The notes beneath the pieces were generated by a model that saw only the letters and a program-made list of their open reading frames with translations, did not search any database and was not told the origin of the DNA. The position numbers and the translations under genes are program-made. From positions 1 to 64,000 of the forward strand of contig CAZEAU010000003.1 in NCBI GenBank assembly GCA_964510515.1: a stretch of 64,000 bases of DNA. Reading direction: 5' to 3'. The stretch is from SURF-21 sp964510515 (GTDB taxonomy: Bacteria; Actinomycetota; Geothermincolia; Geothermincolales; RBG-13-55-18). Below are positions 42,408-50,171 of this stretch, one piece after another (position 1 is the first letter of the stretch; the number at the start of each line of letters is the position of its first letter).

Positions 42408-43763
42408 TTGCTGAACTCCCGTTCCCTTACCGCGCTGGCCCTCTCCCTGGCCCTGCTGCTCATCGGCGTCAACTCCCAGTCCGGGTGGCTCTTCTGGCTC
42501 GCGGGCCTGCTCATCGCGGCCGTGCTCGCGGCCTGGGCCGACTCGCTGCTCGAGGTCAGGGGGCTCTCCCTGCAGCGCCGCCACCCCCCCGAGATAGGCG
42601 AGGACGAGCTCCTGCAGGTGGACCTGGTGGTGCGCAGCCGCGGCCGCTGCTCCCGCAACCTCATCGTGGTCGTGGACGGCGCCCCCGGCGAAGCGGCGGG
42701 GCGGCGCGGGCCGCGCCTGAAGCCCGCGCGAAAGACCCTGCGCGAGCATTTCCGCGACCCCGCGCCGGCGGAGAGGGAGTCGCCCGTCAGCGGCGGCAGG
42801 GCGGCTTTTCTCATCCCCCGCCTCGCCGCGGGCGGGGAGGTCTCTCTTTCCTACCGCCGCGGGGGCCTGCGCCGCGGCGTTTACGAGGGCTGGCCGGGCT
42901 TCTTCTATTCCGAGGGCATCATCGGCCTGGCCCGCCACAGCGCCCGCACACGGCCGCCCTCGCGCCTGGCGGTGCTGCCCGCCTACGAGGAGCTGGGTAG
43001 CTTCCCCCTGGTGGACTCCTTCCTGCACACCCTGAGGACCCCCCTGGAGCACGCGGGCAGAAAAGGCGCCGGGGGCGACTATTACGGCGTGAGGGAGTTC
43101 CGCCCCGGAGATCCCTTGCGCCACGTGCACTGGAAGACCACCGCGCGGCGGGGAGAGCTGGTGGTGAGGGAGTTCGAACGGGAGGCGGGGACGCCGCTGG
43201 TGGTGCTGGTCGACAACCGCGTGCGCTCGGACCGCGAGGGCCGCTCCTCCCTGCTCGATACGGAGGCGCGGCTTGCCGCCAGCGTGGCCCATTACGCCCA
43301 CCATGCCGGACACCCGGTGACCCTGGCGGCCTATCGCGGCGAGACCCCCGAGCTCTACGACGTGCCCGACTTCCCAACCGGGCTGCGCTGGCTGGCGGCA
43401 CTGCGCCCGAGCGGGGGCGGCGGCCTGGAGGAGCAGGCGGAGGGGCTGTGGCCCGAGCTCACCCCGGGGTGCTTCTTCTGCGCCATCACCCCGGCGCGCG
43501 GCCTGGACCCCTCCCGCCTCGGGGCCGCGCTCCCCTCCCTGTGCCCCACCGCCCTGGTGCTTGTCGACCCGTTCCCCCACCGCGGCGACGGCCCTCCCCG
43601 GGGCGGAAAGGGGGCGGGCCCGCAGGAGGTCGCCGAGCGCCTCGAACGGGCGCCTTTCCCCGGACTCTTCAGCGTATCGATGTATCGAGAAGGCGAGGTC
43701 ATGAGGAAATGCTTGGAAAGGCCCTCGATTATCTTCGACGGCTCAATGCCCCCCGGAGTATAG
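42408..43763 (+). CDS. DUF58 domain protein
   Basis: A 451-residue protein with two N-terminal hydrophobic helices (SLTALALSLALLLIGVNSQS, LFWLAGLLIAAVLAAW), an extracytoplasmic-type beta region and the DUF58 signature YYGVREFRPGDPLRHVHWKT with TARRGELVVREFE. DUF58 is a VWA-like domain found with MoxR and transglutaminase-like proteins. Starts at TTG 42408 after GGGGG. The 3' end overlaps the transglutaminase gene by 55 bases in another frame, so translation may be coupled. Confidence 0.85.
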   Translation: MLNSRSLTALALSLALLLIGVNSQSGWLFWLAGLLIAAVLAAWADSLLEVRGLSLQRRHPPEIGEDELLQVDLVVRSRGRCSRNLIVVVDGAPGEAAGRRGPRLKPARKTLREHFRDPAPAERESPVSGGRAAFLIPRLAAGGEVSLSYRRGGLRRGVYEGWPGFFYSEGIIGLARHSARTRPPSRLAVLPAYEELGSFPLVDSFLHTLRTPLEHAGRKGAGGDYYGVREFRPGDPLRHVHWKTTARRGELVVREFEREAGTPLVVLVDNRVRSDREGRSSLLDTEARLAASVAHYAHHAGHPVTLAAYRGETPELYDVPDFPTGLRWLAALRPSGGGGLEEQAEGLWPELTPGCFFCAITPARGLDPSRLGAALPSLCPTALVLVDPFPHRGDGPPRGGKGAGPQEVAERLERAPFPGLFSVSMYREGEVMRKCLERPSIIFDGSMPPGV

Positions 43764-45919
43764 AGGACTCCCGGCCGCTGCGCGCAGCGGTGTGGGCGGC
43801 GGTCTCCATCTCCGTGCTTGCCCTGGCCCCGCAGGGGGTCATGGGCGCGGCGCCGGCCCTTGCCTCCATCGCCCTCATCAGCCTCGGCTCCTGGCTGAGC
43901 TGGCGGCGCAGGTATCGCCTCAACCTCGTGCTCAAGGGCCTGATCATGGCCCTCACCGTGGCCGCGCTGGCCTCTTTCCTGCGCGGGGTCACGCTGCAGC
44001 CGTACGATCCCCGCATCCCCCTCGCCGAGCTCTTCGTCTGGGTGCAGGTGCTGCACAGCTTCGACCTGCCCCGCCGCCGTGACCTGCTGGTGTCGCTGGT
44101 GAGCTCGCTGGTGCTCCTCGCCCTGGCGGGCTCCTTCTCCCTCGACTCCTCTTTCGGATTCTTCATCCTCCTCTGGCTCGCCGCCGCCCTGCCCGCCCTT
44201 TACCAGCAGCAGGCCTCGCGCCTGCGCGACCTTTGCGACGAGCCGCAGCGCAGCAGCGCGCGCCCGGGCGCGCGCAGGCACGTGGCCGCGCTCCTCGCGG
44301 GCCTGCTGCTGGCCGTATCCCTGGCAGGGCTTGCCGTGGGCGCCTTCATGCCCCGCATCTCCACCTCCTACCTGCGCTCGCTGCCCTTTTCCATACGCAG
44401 GGCCTTTTTCTCCGAGGAGGGCTACCGCTTCTCCAACCCCGGCTATCCCGACCTGCCGGCGATGCCCCCCGAAAGCGCGCTGCGGACCAACCCGGAGGCC
44501 TACTTCGGTTTCGGCACCTTTCTCGACCTGCGCTCACGCGGAACCCTGCTCGACCTGCCGGTGATGAAAGTGCGCTGCACCGAGCCTGCATACTGGGCCG
44601 GCCTGTTCTTTCGCCGCTATGACGGCCACTCCTGGACCAACCCGCAGGGCGAGCCGGAGGAGCTCGAGGTCCGCGACCAGCCCTTCCATATCTACTACGG
44701 CCCCGGCCAGCCCCACGCCGGGACGCGCACGGTAACCCAGACCTACTACCTGGAGGCGGAGCAGCCGAACGTGATTTTCGCCTGCTGGAGGCCGGAGGCG
44801 CTCTACTATCCCTCGCACCGGGTCTTCCGGGACGAGTCCGGGCTCAAGAGCCCCTTTCTCCTCGACGACGGGCTGGTTTACAGCGTGGTGTCGCGGCGAA
44901 TCGTGCCGGACGAAACCCTGCTCGCCGCCGCGCTCGAGGCGCCCGAGGAGGCGCTCGCCCCCTACCTCGAGCTCCCCCCCCTGCCCCAGCGGGTGGTCGA
45001 GCTGGCGGCGCACATAACCCCCGAGGGCGCGGGCCCTTTCGCGCGCGCCCTGGCCATCGAGGAATACCTCGCGCGGGAATACGCGTACTCGCTCGATGTG
45101 CCGCCCCTTCCCCCCGGCGCCGACGCCGCCGACTTCTTCCTCTTCGAGTGCCGCCGCGGCTACTGCGAGCATTTCGCCACCGCCCATGCCGTGCTCTGCC
45201 GCTTGGCCGGCGTCCCCTCCCGGGTGGTGACCGGATACTCCAGCGGCGGCTTCAACCCCTTCACCGGCCTCTACGAGGTGGGCCTCGCCGACGCGCACGC
45301 CTGGACGGAGATATACCAGGAGGGCGTGGGGTGGGTCACCCGCGAGCCCACGCCCGGCTTCTCGCTGCCGGACCCCGACCGCGGCTCCGGCACGCCGTGG
45401 ATCTTCAGGGACTTCTTCGCCTGGGCGGGGCGCAACCTCTCCGCGCTGTTCCCCGCCGCGCTGCGCCGGGCCCTGCGGGCCGCCGCCGCGGCGCTGGCCT
45501 CGGGCGCCTCCGCCCTCGCCGGCGGCCTCTTTTACTCGCTGCGCGTGGCGCCCTGGCTCCCGCTGCTGCTGGCGGCGGTCGTTCTGCCCGCGCCCCTCGT
45601 CCGGGCGGTGCGGGGGCGAAGGGGGGTCGGGGCAGGGCCGCCGGGCGACGAAGGCCCCCTCGGCGCCATGCGCGACTTTCTCACCGCCGCGGGCTCCCTG
45701 GGCTTCCGCCGCGAGCCCTGCCAGACGGCCGGGGAGTTCCTGGCCGCGCTCTCAGCCGCGGTCCCGGGGCTGGACCTCTCCGCCGAGCTCTCCCTTTTCG
45801 AGCGCGCGCGCTACGGCGGGCAGCCTCTGACCGCGGAGGACGAGCTCCGCCTGCGTTCGGGCCTGGACGCCGCGCTGCGCGCGATAGGGGCCGGGGCGAG
45901 GCCGCGCGCCCGAGGCTGA
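43709..45919 (+). CDS. Membrane transglutaminase-like protein (TgpA type)
   Basis: A 736-residue membrane protein. The N-terminal third has several transmembrane helices (AAVWAAVSISVLALAPQGVM, FFILLWLAAALPALY, HVAALLAGLLLAVSLAGLAV). An extracytoplasmic transglutaminase core follows, with the Cys of RGYCEHFATAHAVLCRLAGV (~485), His of ADAHAWTEIY and the Asp of a GWVTREPTPG-type loop. A last helix (WLPLLLAAVVLPAPLVRAV) and a short cytoplasmic DUF4129-like tail follow. Resembles TgpA/DUF3488 proteins linked to envelope protein processing. Starts inside the DUF58 gene. Confidence 0.85.
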   Translation: MLGKALDYLRRLNAPRSIEDSRPLRAAVWAAVSISVLALAPQGVMGAAPALASIALISLGSWLSWRRRYRLNLVLKGLIMALTVAALASFLRGVTLQPYDPRIPLAELFVWVQVLHSFDLPRRRDLLVSLVSSLVLLALAGSFSLDSSFGFFILLWLAAALPALYQQQASRLRDLCDEPQRSSARPGARRHVAALLAGLLLAVSLAGLAVGAFMPRISTSYLRSLPFSIRRAFFSEEGYRFSNPGYPDLPAMPPESALRTNPEAYFGFGTFLDLRSRGTLLDLPVMKVRCTEPAYWAGLFFRRYDGHSWTNPQGEPEELEVRDQPFHIYYGPGQPHAGTRTVTQTYYLEAEQPNVIFACWRPEALYYPSHRVFRDESGLKSPFLLDDGLVYSVVSRRIVPDETLLAAALEAPEEALAPYLELPPLPQRVVELAAHITPEGAGPFARALAIEEYLAREYAYSLDVPPLPPGADAADFFLFECRRGYCEHFATAHAVLCRLAGVPSRVVTGYSSGGFNPFTGLYEVGLADAHAWTEIYQEGVGWVTREPTPGFSLPDPDRGSGTPWIFRDFFAWAGRNLSALFPAALRRALRAAAAALASGASALAGGLFYSLRVAPWLPLLLAAVVLPAPLVRAVRGRRGVGAGPPGDEGPLGAMRDFLTAAGSLGFRREPCQTAGEFLAALSAAVPGLDLSAELSLFERARYGGQPLTAEDELRLRSGLDAALRAIGAGARPRARG

Positions 45920-45938
45920 GAGAGCGCGGCCCGGAGCC

Positions 45939-46964
45939 TCAGCGCGGCACGTCCTCCTCGAGGTCCAGCTCCATCTCCTGGCTCATGGCCTTGGGGGCGT
46001 ACAGGGGCCGTTTGAAGAGGTTACGCATGTCGCTCCACGAGGAGTCGCCCGCGGCCCTGCCCACTACCTCCCGGAAGCTGTTGATCTTGGCATCGAGGTT
46101 GTCCACGTGGTGCAGCACGATGGCCTCCAGGGTCTTGGGGCGCTTGGGCGATCCCCACTCCAGCTCCCCGTGATGGCTGAGCACGGCGTGGCGCAGGCGC
46201 ATGGCCAGATCGGGGGGGAAACCGGGCAGGGCGGCGATGCGTTCGCGGATCATCTCGTCCGAGAGCAGCAGGTGCCCGAGAAACCTCCCGGCGTCGCTGT
46301 AATCGATGCTGCGCTCGTAGTCCAGCTCCCATATCTTGCCGATGTCGTGCAGGGCGGCCGCGGCGATAAGCAGGTCGCGGTCTATGTCCGGGTAGAGGTC
46401 GCATACCATGCGGCAGATGTGCACCGTGGAGGCGGTGTGCTCGAGCAGTCCGCCCAGGTAGGGATGGTGGTAGTTCTTTGCGGCCGGGGCGGAAGTGAAC
46501 CTGCGCATGAAGTCCGGGTCGTCGAGAAAGGAGAGGAGCAGGGCGCGCAGGTGGGTGCTGCGCACCTCCTCCAACGCCAGGCGCAGCCCGCCCTCCAGCT
46601 CGGCCCGGTCGGCGGCCACCACGCGCAGGAAGTCTGAGGCATCCACCTCCTCGTCGGCGCAGCGCCGCACGGAATTGACCACCACCTGGAGCTGGTCGCG
46701 GTACTTCTCCGCCCGGCCGCTCACGGCCACGAAGTCCTTCTCCGCGAAGGCGTCCTTGTAGCGGGCTACCCCATCCCAGAGGCGCGCATCCACCCTGCCG
46801 CTCTTGTCTGCCAGCTCCAGGGCCAGGTAAGGCGCGCCCGCCCTGGTCTTGCGCATTTCCTTGCGCGCCACGATGAAGGCGCTCTTCACCTCCGCGCCGG
46901 GCACCAGATCCTTGATCAGTTGTTTGGGCAACTCTTCCTCCCTGCTTTCAGGCACCCCCGCCAT
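45939..46964 (-). CDS. YhaM-like 3'-5' exoribonuclease (OB-fold plus HD domain)
   Basis: A 341-residue protein with an N-terminal OB-fold (VKSAFIVARKEMRKTRAG, then LELADKSGRVDARLWDG) and an HD domain with HHPYLGGLLEHTASTVHICR, AAALHDIGKIWEL and a downstream LSHHGELEWGSPKRPKT. This order is that of YhaM/CbfA 3'-5' exoribonucleases. It may shorten RNA or small DNA primers. ATG at 46964 without an obvious strong ribosome site. It converges on the transglutaminase gene, 19 bases away, and lies next to the tRNA-Ile region. Confidence 0.87.
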   Translation of the reverse strand: MAGVPESREEELPKQLIKDLVPGAEVKSAFIVARKEMRKTRAGAPYLALELADKSGRVDARLWDGVARYKDAFAEKDFVAVSGRAEKYRDQLQVVVNSVRRCADEEVDASDFLRVVAADRAELEGGLRLALEEVRSTHLRALLLSFLDDPDFMRRFTSAPAAKNYHHPYLGGLLEHTASTVHICRMVCDLYPDIDRDLLIAAAALHDIGKIWELDYERSIDYSDAGRFLGHLLLSDEMIRERIAALPGFPPDLAMRLRHAVLSHHGELEWGSPKRPKTLEAIVLHHVDNLDAKINSFREVVGRAAGDSSWSDMRNLFKRPLYAPKAMSQEMELDLEEDVPR

Positions 46965-47125
46965 ATATTCTTTGTCGCCTGCCGTTCACCCTTCATCCTT
47001 CACCCTTCATCCCCATGATAACCCCGGGCGCCGACACCGCCCCCCCCGGTGGGGCCAGCCCCCGGCGCATGCCGCGGGCCCGCCTCCCCGCCGGGTTCGC
47101 TCCTGCGGCTGTCGCGGGTGTACCC

Positions 47126-47209
47126 GCCTCCCCGCGCGCGGGGAGGCCGCGGCGCAGGGACTGCAGTTCGCGGGCACCTTCATCCCCGCCTCCCCGCGCG
47201 CGGGGAGGC
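47126..47209. repeat. Two identical 22-bp palindromes, 62 bp apart
   Basis: A 22-base perfect palindrome, GCCTCCCCGCG followed by its complement CGCGGGGAGGC, occurs at 47126-47147 and at 47188-47209. Identity continues a few bases to each side (CCG upstream of the first bases, CGCGG after), so each repeat is ~28 bases with ~34 bases between. The period resembles type I-E CRISPR arrays, but there are only two copies, no cas genes and no leader. REP-like palindromes are the more cautious reading. Confidence 0.6.
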
Positions 47210-47287
47210 CGCGGATTTTTGCACCCACGCCCTCAATGATCTGCTCCCGCCGCCCCCCGGTGGAGCCGCCTCCCGGCGGCAAAGCAT

Positions 47288-47320
47288 AAGCCCGGCTGGA
47301 GGCCGCCTCCCTCCGGGCTT
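47288..47320 (-). terminator. Hairpin downstream of tRNA-Ile
   Basis: AAGCCCGG/CCGGGCTT outer stem (8 bp) and GGAGG/CCTCC inner stem (5 bp) with a symmetric CT/CT internal loop. It begins five bases past the CCA end of the tRNA on the minus strand and is followed there by the U-containing ATGCTTTG. Probably the tRNA terminator. Confidence 0.6.
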
Positions 47321-47325
47321 TCTTG

Positions 47326-47402
<77 letters not shown>

Positions 47403-47538
47403 TCGCAAAAAAAGATTATAACCCCATCCCCCCGCCATAACAACACGGCCCGCCGCCCCCCGCGCGCCCTTCCACCCCCCGCGAGGGCGCCTCTTCCCGC
47501 CCTCCCCTCCTGCGCGCCGAGGGCGCCTCCACCCCCCG

Positions 47539-47573
47539 CTTCTCCACAATATCAACAATATATTGTGGAGAAG
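47539..47573. repeat. Perfect 14-bp AT-rich inverted repeat
   Basis: CTTCTCCACAATAT (47539-47552) and ATATTGTGGAGAAG (47560-47573) flank a 7-base loop, CAACAAT, in an otherwise very GC-rich region. Each arm contains TTCTCCACA, one base from the DnaA-box consensus TTATCCACA, in inverted orientation. It may be a hairpin terminator or protein-binding site. Confidence 0.65.
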
Positions 47574-47632
47574 TCCGCCTGAAATCCCAAGATGTAGTGG
47601 GCCTTCGTCGGGCCGGAGGCAGATCGCGCCGC

Positions 47633-47717
47633 CCCCCGCCAGCGCGCGGGGCCGGGGTTGATCCCGCCGTATGGTCAATTTCAATATCGTCTCCCCCGCC
47701 AGCGCGCGGGGCCGGGG
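47633..47717. repeat. Two ~25-bp GC-rich repeats with 60-bp period
   Basis: CCCCCGCCAGCGCGCGGGGC and the following CGGGG occur at 47633-47657 and 47693-47717, exactly 60 bases apart, with unrelated sequence between. They share the GCGCGCGGGG core with the palindrome pair at 47126-47209 on the other side of the tRNA. Confidence 0.6.
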
Positions 47718-47723
47718 GACGGC

Positions 47724-48281
47724 TCAGATGGCGCTCGTCCCCTCCGGGGGGTGAAAATTGGCGTCCGAGACGCGGCCGACGCGGCGGTAACGCCACCTTA
47801 TCTCCTTGAAGGGCCGCCCCTGCAACTCCGCCAGCCAGGCGTCGGGAAGGAAGTCGGGCCCCTCGAGGGTGGCCCGTATGGACCTTCCATCCATGGTGTC
47901 CATGCGGAACTCCTCCCCCTGCCAGTACCCCTCCAGCTCGAAGTAGGGACCCATGACGATGTCGGGCATGAAGCCCGCCCTGAGCAGGGCCTCGTCGCGG
48001 CCGATGCTCTTGTGCGTCCTCGCGTTCAAGTTGACCAGCCACCCCTGCCCGCTCTCGCTGTCGTAGATGACCATGCTGGAGGAGTCCTCGGGGAAGATGC
48101 GGAAGGAGCCGTTCCTGTAAACGCCCACGCCGCGGGTCTTTCCGTCCTCGATACCCCGGACCTGATAGCTGCCCTCGAGGGTCATGCGCGCCGCACGCTC
48201 TCTCGGGGTGCCCTCCGCCGCGCCCCCGCAGCCGCAGAGCGCGGCCAGCAGCAGCGCCGCGGCGGCCGCCCACGCTCTCAT
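47724..48281 (-). CDS. Putative lipoprotein, unknown function
   Basis: A 185-residue protein beginning with a signal peptide, MRAWAAAAALLLAALCGCGG; the lipobox LAALC puts the lipidated Cys at residue 16. The mature part contains GSYQVRGIEDGKTRGVGVYR, MVIYDSESGQGWLVNLNA and a C-terminal FKEIRWRYRRVGRV, suggesting a beta-rich LolA/LppX-like or outer-surface fold, but I cannot assign a family. The ATG overlaps the rtcB stop by four bases, so it ends the gyrA-archease-rtcB transcription unit. Confidence 0.75.
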   Translation of the reverse strand: MRAWAAAAALLLAALCGCGGAAEGTPRERAARMTLEGSYQVRGIEDGKTRGVGVYRNGSFRIFPEDSSSMVIYDSESGQGWLVNLNARTHKSIGRDEALLRAGFMPDIVMGPYFELEGYWQGEEFRMDTMDGRSIRATLEGPDFLPDAWLAELQGRPFKEIRWRYRRVGRVSDANFHPPEGTSAI

Positions 48282-49762
48282 CCCTTCACCACCGCCAGGG
48301 GCCGCAGGCGCGCCACCACGCGCGAGAGCCCGGCTCCCTCGCAGACCTCCACCACCTCGCGCACGTCCTTGTAGGCCTCGGGCGCCTCCTCCGCCAGCGC
48401 GGCGAGATGGCCGGCGCGCACCAGGATGCCCTCTCTCTCCAGCCTCTCCTTGAGCTCCGCGCCGCGCACCTGCTTTCTCGCCGCCTTGCGGCTCATGCGG
48501 CGTCCGGCGCCGTGGCAGGTGGACCCGAAGCTCTTCTCCAAGGCCTCCTCGCCGGCCACCAGGACGTAAGACGAGGTGCCCATGTCGCCGGGGATGATCA
48601 CCGGCTGCCCGGTGTGCGCGAACCTCTCGCCCACCTCGGGACGGCTGCCCGGAAAGGCGCGGGTTGCCCCCTTGCGGTGCACCACCAGGCTTCTCCTCCT
48701 CCCCTCCACCTCGTGTTCCTCCATCTTGGCCAGGTTATGGGAGACATCGTAGAGCAGGTCCATGCCCAGCCCTCTCGCCTCCGCGCGGAAGACCCTCTCG
48801 AAACATTCCCTTATCCAGTGGGTTATGGCCTCGCGGTTGCACATGGCGAAGTTGGCCGCGCAGGCCATGGCCGCCAGGTAGTCCCTCCCCTCGCGCGACT
48901 GCACCGGGGCGCACACCAGCTGGCGGTCCGGCAGGCGGTAGCCGTAACGCGGCAGGGAGGCGTTCATGACCTCGATGTAGTCGCTGCACACCTGATGCCC
49001 CAGTCCGCGCGAGCCGGTGTGCACCATCACCACCACCTGCTCCGCGAAGAGGCCGAACTCCTCCGCCGGGGGCCTGGTCTCCACCACCTCCTGAATTTCA
49101 ATGAAGTGGTTCCCGGACCCCAGGGTGCCCACCTGGTCACGCCCGCGTGTATAAGCCCTCTCGCTGACCTTGGCGGGGTCGGCTTCGGGATAGCGGCCGC
49201 CCTCCTCCATGGCCGCGAGGTCTTCCTCCCACCCGATGCCCTTGGCGATGAGCTCCCCGGCGCCCCCGGCCATGATGCGCTCCATCTCCCCGCGCTCCAG
49301 CCGCAGCCTGCCCCGGCTGCCCAGCCCCTTGGGCACCCGCGCGTCGATGAGGTCTATGACCTCGTGCAACCTCCCCTCCGCCTCCTCGCGGGCCAGGGAG
49401 GTCTTGATAAGGCGCACCCCGCAGGAGATGTCGTACCCCACTCCCCCGGGGCTGATGACCCCCTCTTCGCGGTCCATCGCCGCCACGCCGCCGATAGGAA
49501 AGCCGTAGCCCCAGTGGATGTCGGGCATGGCCATGGAGGCCTTGACGATGCCCGGCAGGCAGGCCACGTTGGCCACCTGCTGCAGGGCCTTGTCCGCGTC
49601 CGCCCTCTCCAGCAATGCGCGGTGCGCGAAGACCACGCCGGGGACGAGCATACCCTCCTGCGCGGACGCGGGTATCTCCCAGGCGTAATCGTCCAGCTTC
49701 TTGACCACGTCCATGAAGCTCACGGACGCCGCCCCCCGCGGGCGCGGCTTGCGCTCAAACAT
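48278..49762 (-). CDS. rtcB: RNA-splicing ligase RtcB
   Basis: A 494-residue RtcB ligase joining 2',3'-cyclic phosphate or 3'-phosphate ends to 5'-OH RNA with GTP and Mn. Metal and nucleotide motifs: YGFPIGGVAAMDRE, GGVGYDISCGVRL, VMVHTGSRGLGHQVC, and the guanylylated-His region TCHGAGRRMSRKAA. The C-terminus ends in the usual RPLAVVKG. It overlaps the archease gene by eight bases; archease is its activator. Full length, no intein. Confidence 0.96.
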   Translation of the reverse strand: MFERKPRPRGAASVSFMDVVKKLDDYAWEIPASAQEGMLVPGVVFAHRALLERADADKALQQVANVACLPGIVKASMAMPDIHWGYGFPIGGVAAMDREEGVISPGGVGYDISCGVRLIKTSLAREEAEGRLHEVIDLIDARVPKGLGSRGRLRLERGEMERIMAGGAGELIAKGIGWEEDLAAMEEGGRYPEADPAKVSERAYTRGRDQVGTLGSGNHFIEIQEVVETRPPAEEFGLFAEQVVVMVHTGSRGLGHQVCSDYIEVMNASLPRYGYRLPDRQLVCAPVQSREGRDYLAAMACAANFAMCNREAITHWIRECFERVFRAEARGLGMDLLYDVSHNLAKMEEHEVEGRRRSLVVHRKGATRAFPGSRPEVGERFAHTGQPVIIPGDMGTSSYVLVAGEEALEKSFGSTCHGAGRRMSRKAARKQVRGAELKERLEREGILVRAGHLAALAEEAPEAYKDVREVVEVCEGAGLSRVVARLRPLAVVKG

Positions 49763-50171
49763 CGAAGATGACCTGTGCTCTCCATTCCCCCTCGCTTTCT
49801 CCCAACTCCATCATGTGGTAAGTCGGGGCCTTTATCTCCAGCTCCAACGCGTGCCTGCCCGCATCGAGCGGCTCGCCTTCTCCCCATCCCTCCACCCTTC
49901 CTCCGCCGACCTCCAGCAGCGCAAAGGACGCGAAGGCCCACCCCTCCACCTCCACCAGGAAAAGGATCTCGGACAGCCAGGCCGCCAACAGCGACATGTC
50001 GTCCCCTCCCCGCGCGGAGATGCGCACCCTGCGGCGTGGCTCCACCCGGGACGGATCCATCATCAGGGAGATCATGCCCAGCGCGCAGTTCTCGAAGGCC
50101 TCCGCCATGTCGCGCCCGTAGGCGCGGATGCCCGCGTCCGCGGTGTGTTCCAGGACCTCAAACCGCTTCAG
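49755..50171 (-). CDS. Archease
   Basis: Archease stimulates RtcB by helping GTP/metal exchange on the ligase. The ATG-initiated frame (from 50108) lacks the conserved N-terminus. Reading further upstream in frame gives KRFEVLEHTADAGIRAYGRD, the family's classical start including the metal-binding HTADxG motif. The only start available is CTG at 50169-50171, overlapping the gyrA stop as CTGA, with GAAGAGGA just before it. The resulting 138 residues match archease length. The C-terminal acidic metal site is IKAPTYHMMEL and QVIFDV. A CTG start coupled to gyrA termination is therefore proposed. Confidence 0.88.
   Translation of the reverse strand: MKRFEVLEHTADAGIRAYGRDMAEAFENCALGMISLMMDPSRVEPRRRVRISARGGDDMSLLAAWLSEILFLVEVEGWAFASFALLEVGGGRVEGWGEGEPLDAGRHALELEIKAPTYHMMELGESEGEWRAQVIFDV

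Larger units (their letters stand above)
46965..47325. other. Intergenic region with CRISPR-like palindrome pair
   Basis: No gene is visible. The 47040-47215 part is very GC-rich and holds two identical palindromes (separate entry). CGCCTTCACCC-like repeats (TTCACCCTTCATC, twice) occur at ~46985-47010. A two-part hairpin at 47288-47320 borders the tRNA 3' end. Confidence 0.5.
47403..47723. other. Intergenic region with palindrome and repeat pair
   Basis: No convincing gene in ~320 bases. It contains an AT-rich 14-bp inverted repeat (47539-47573) and a second pair of GC-rich repeats with exactly 60-base period (47633-47717), each given separately. The rest is Pro/Arg-coding-like GC-rich filler. 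Confidence 0.5.

Noticed and set aside
47126..47209. CRISPR array
   Set aside because: Only two repeat copies, no cas genes and no leader; reported as palindromic repeats with a CRISPR-like period instead.
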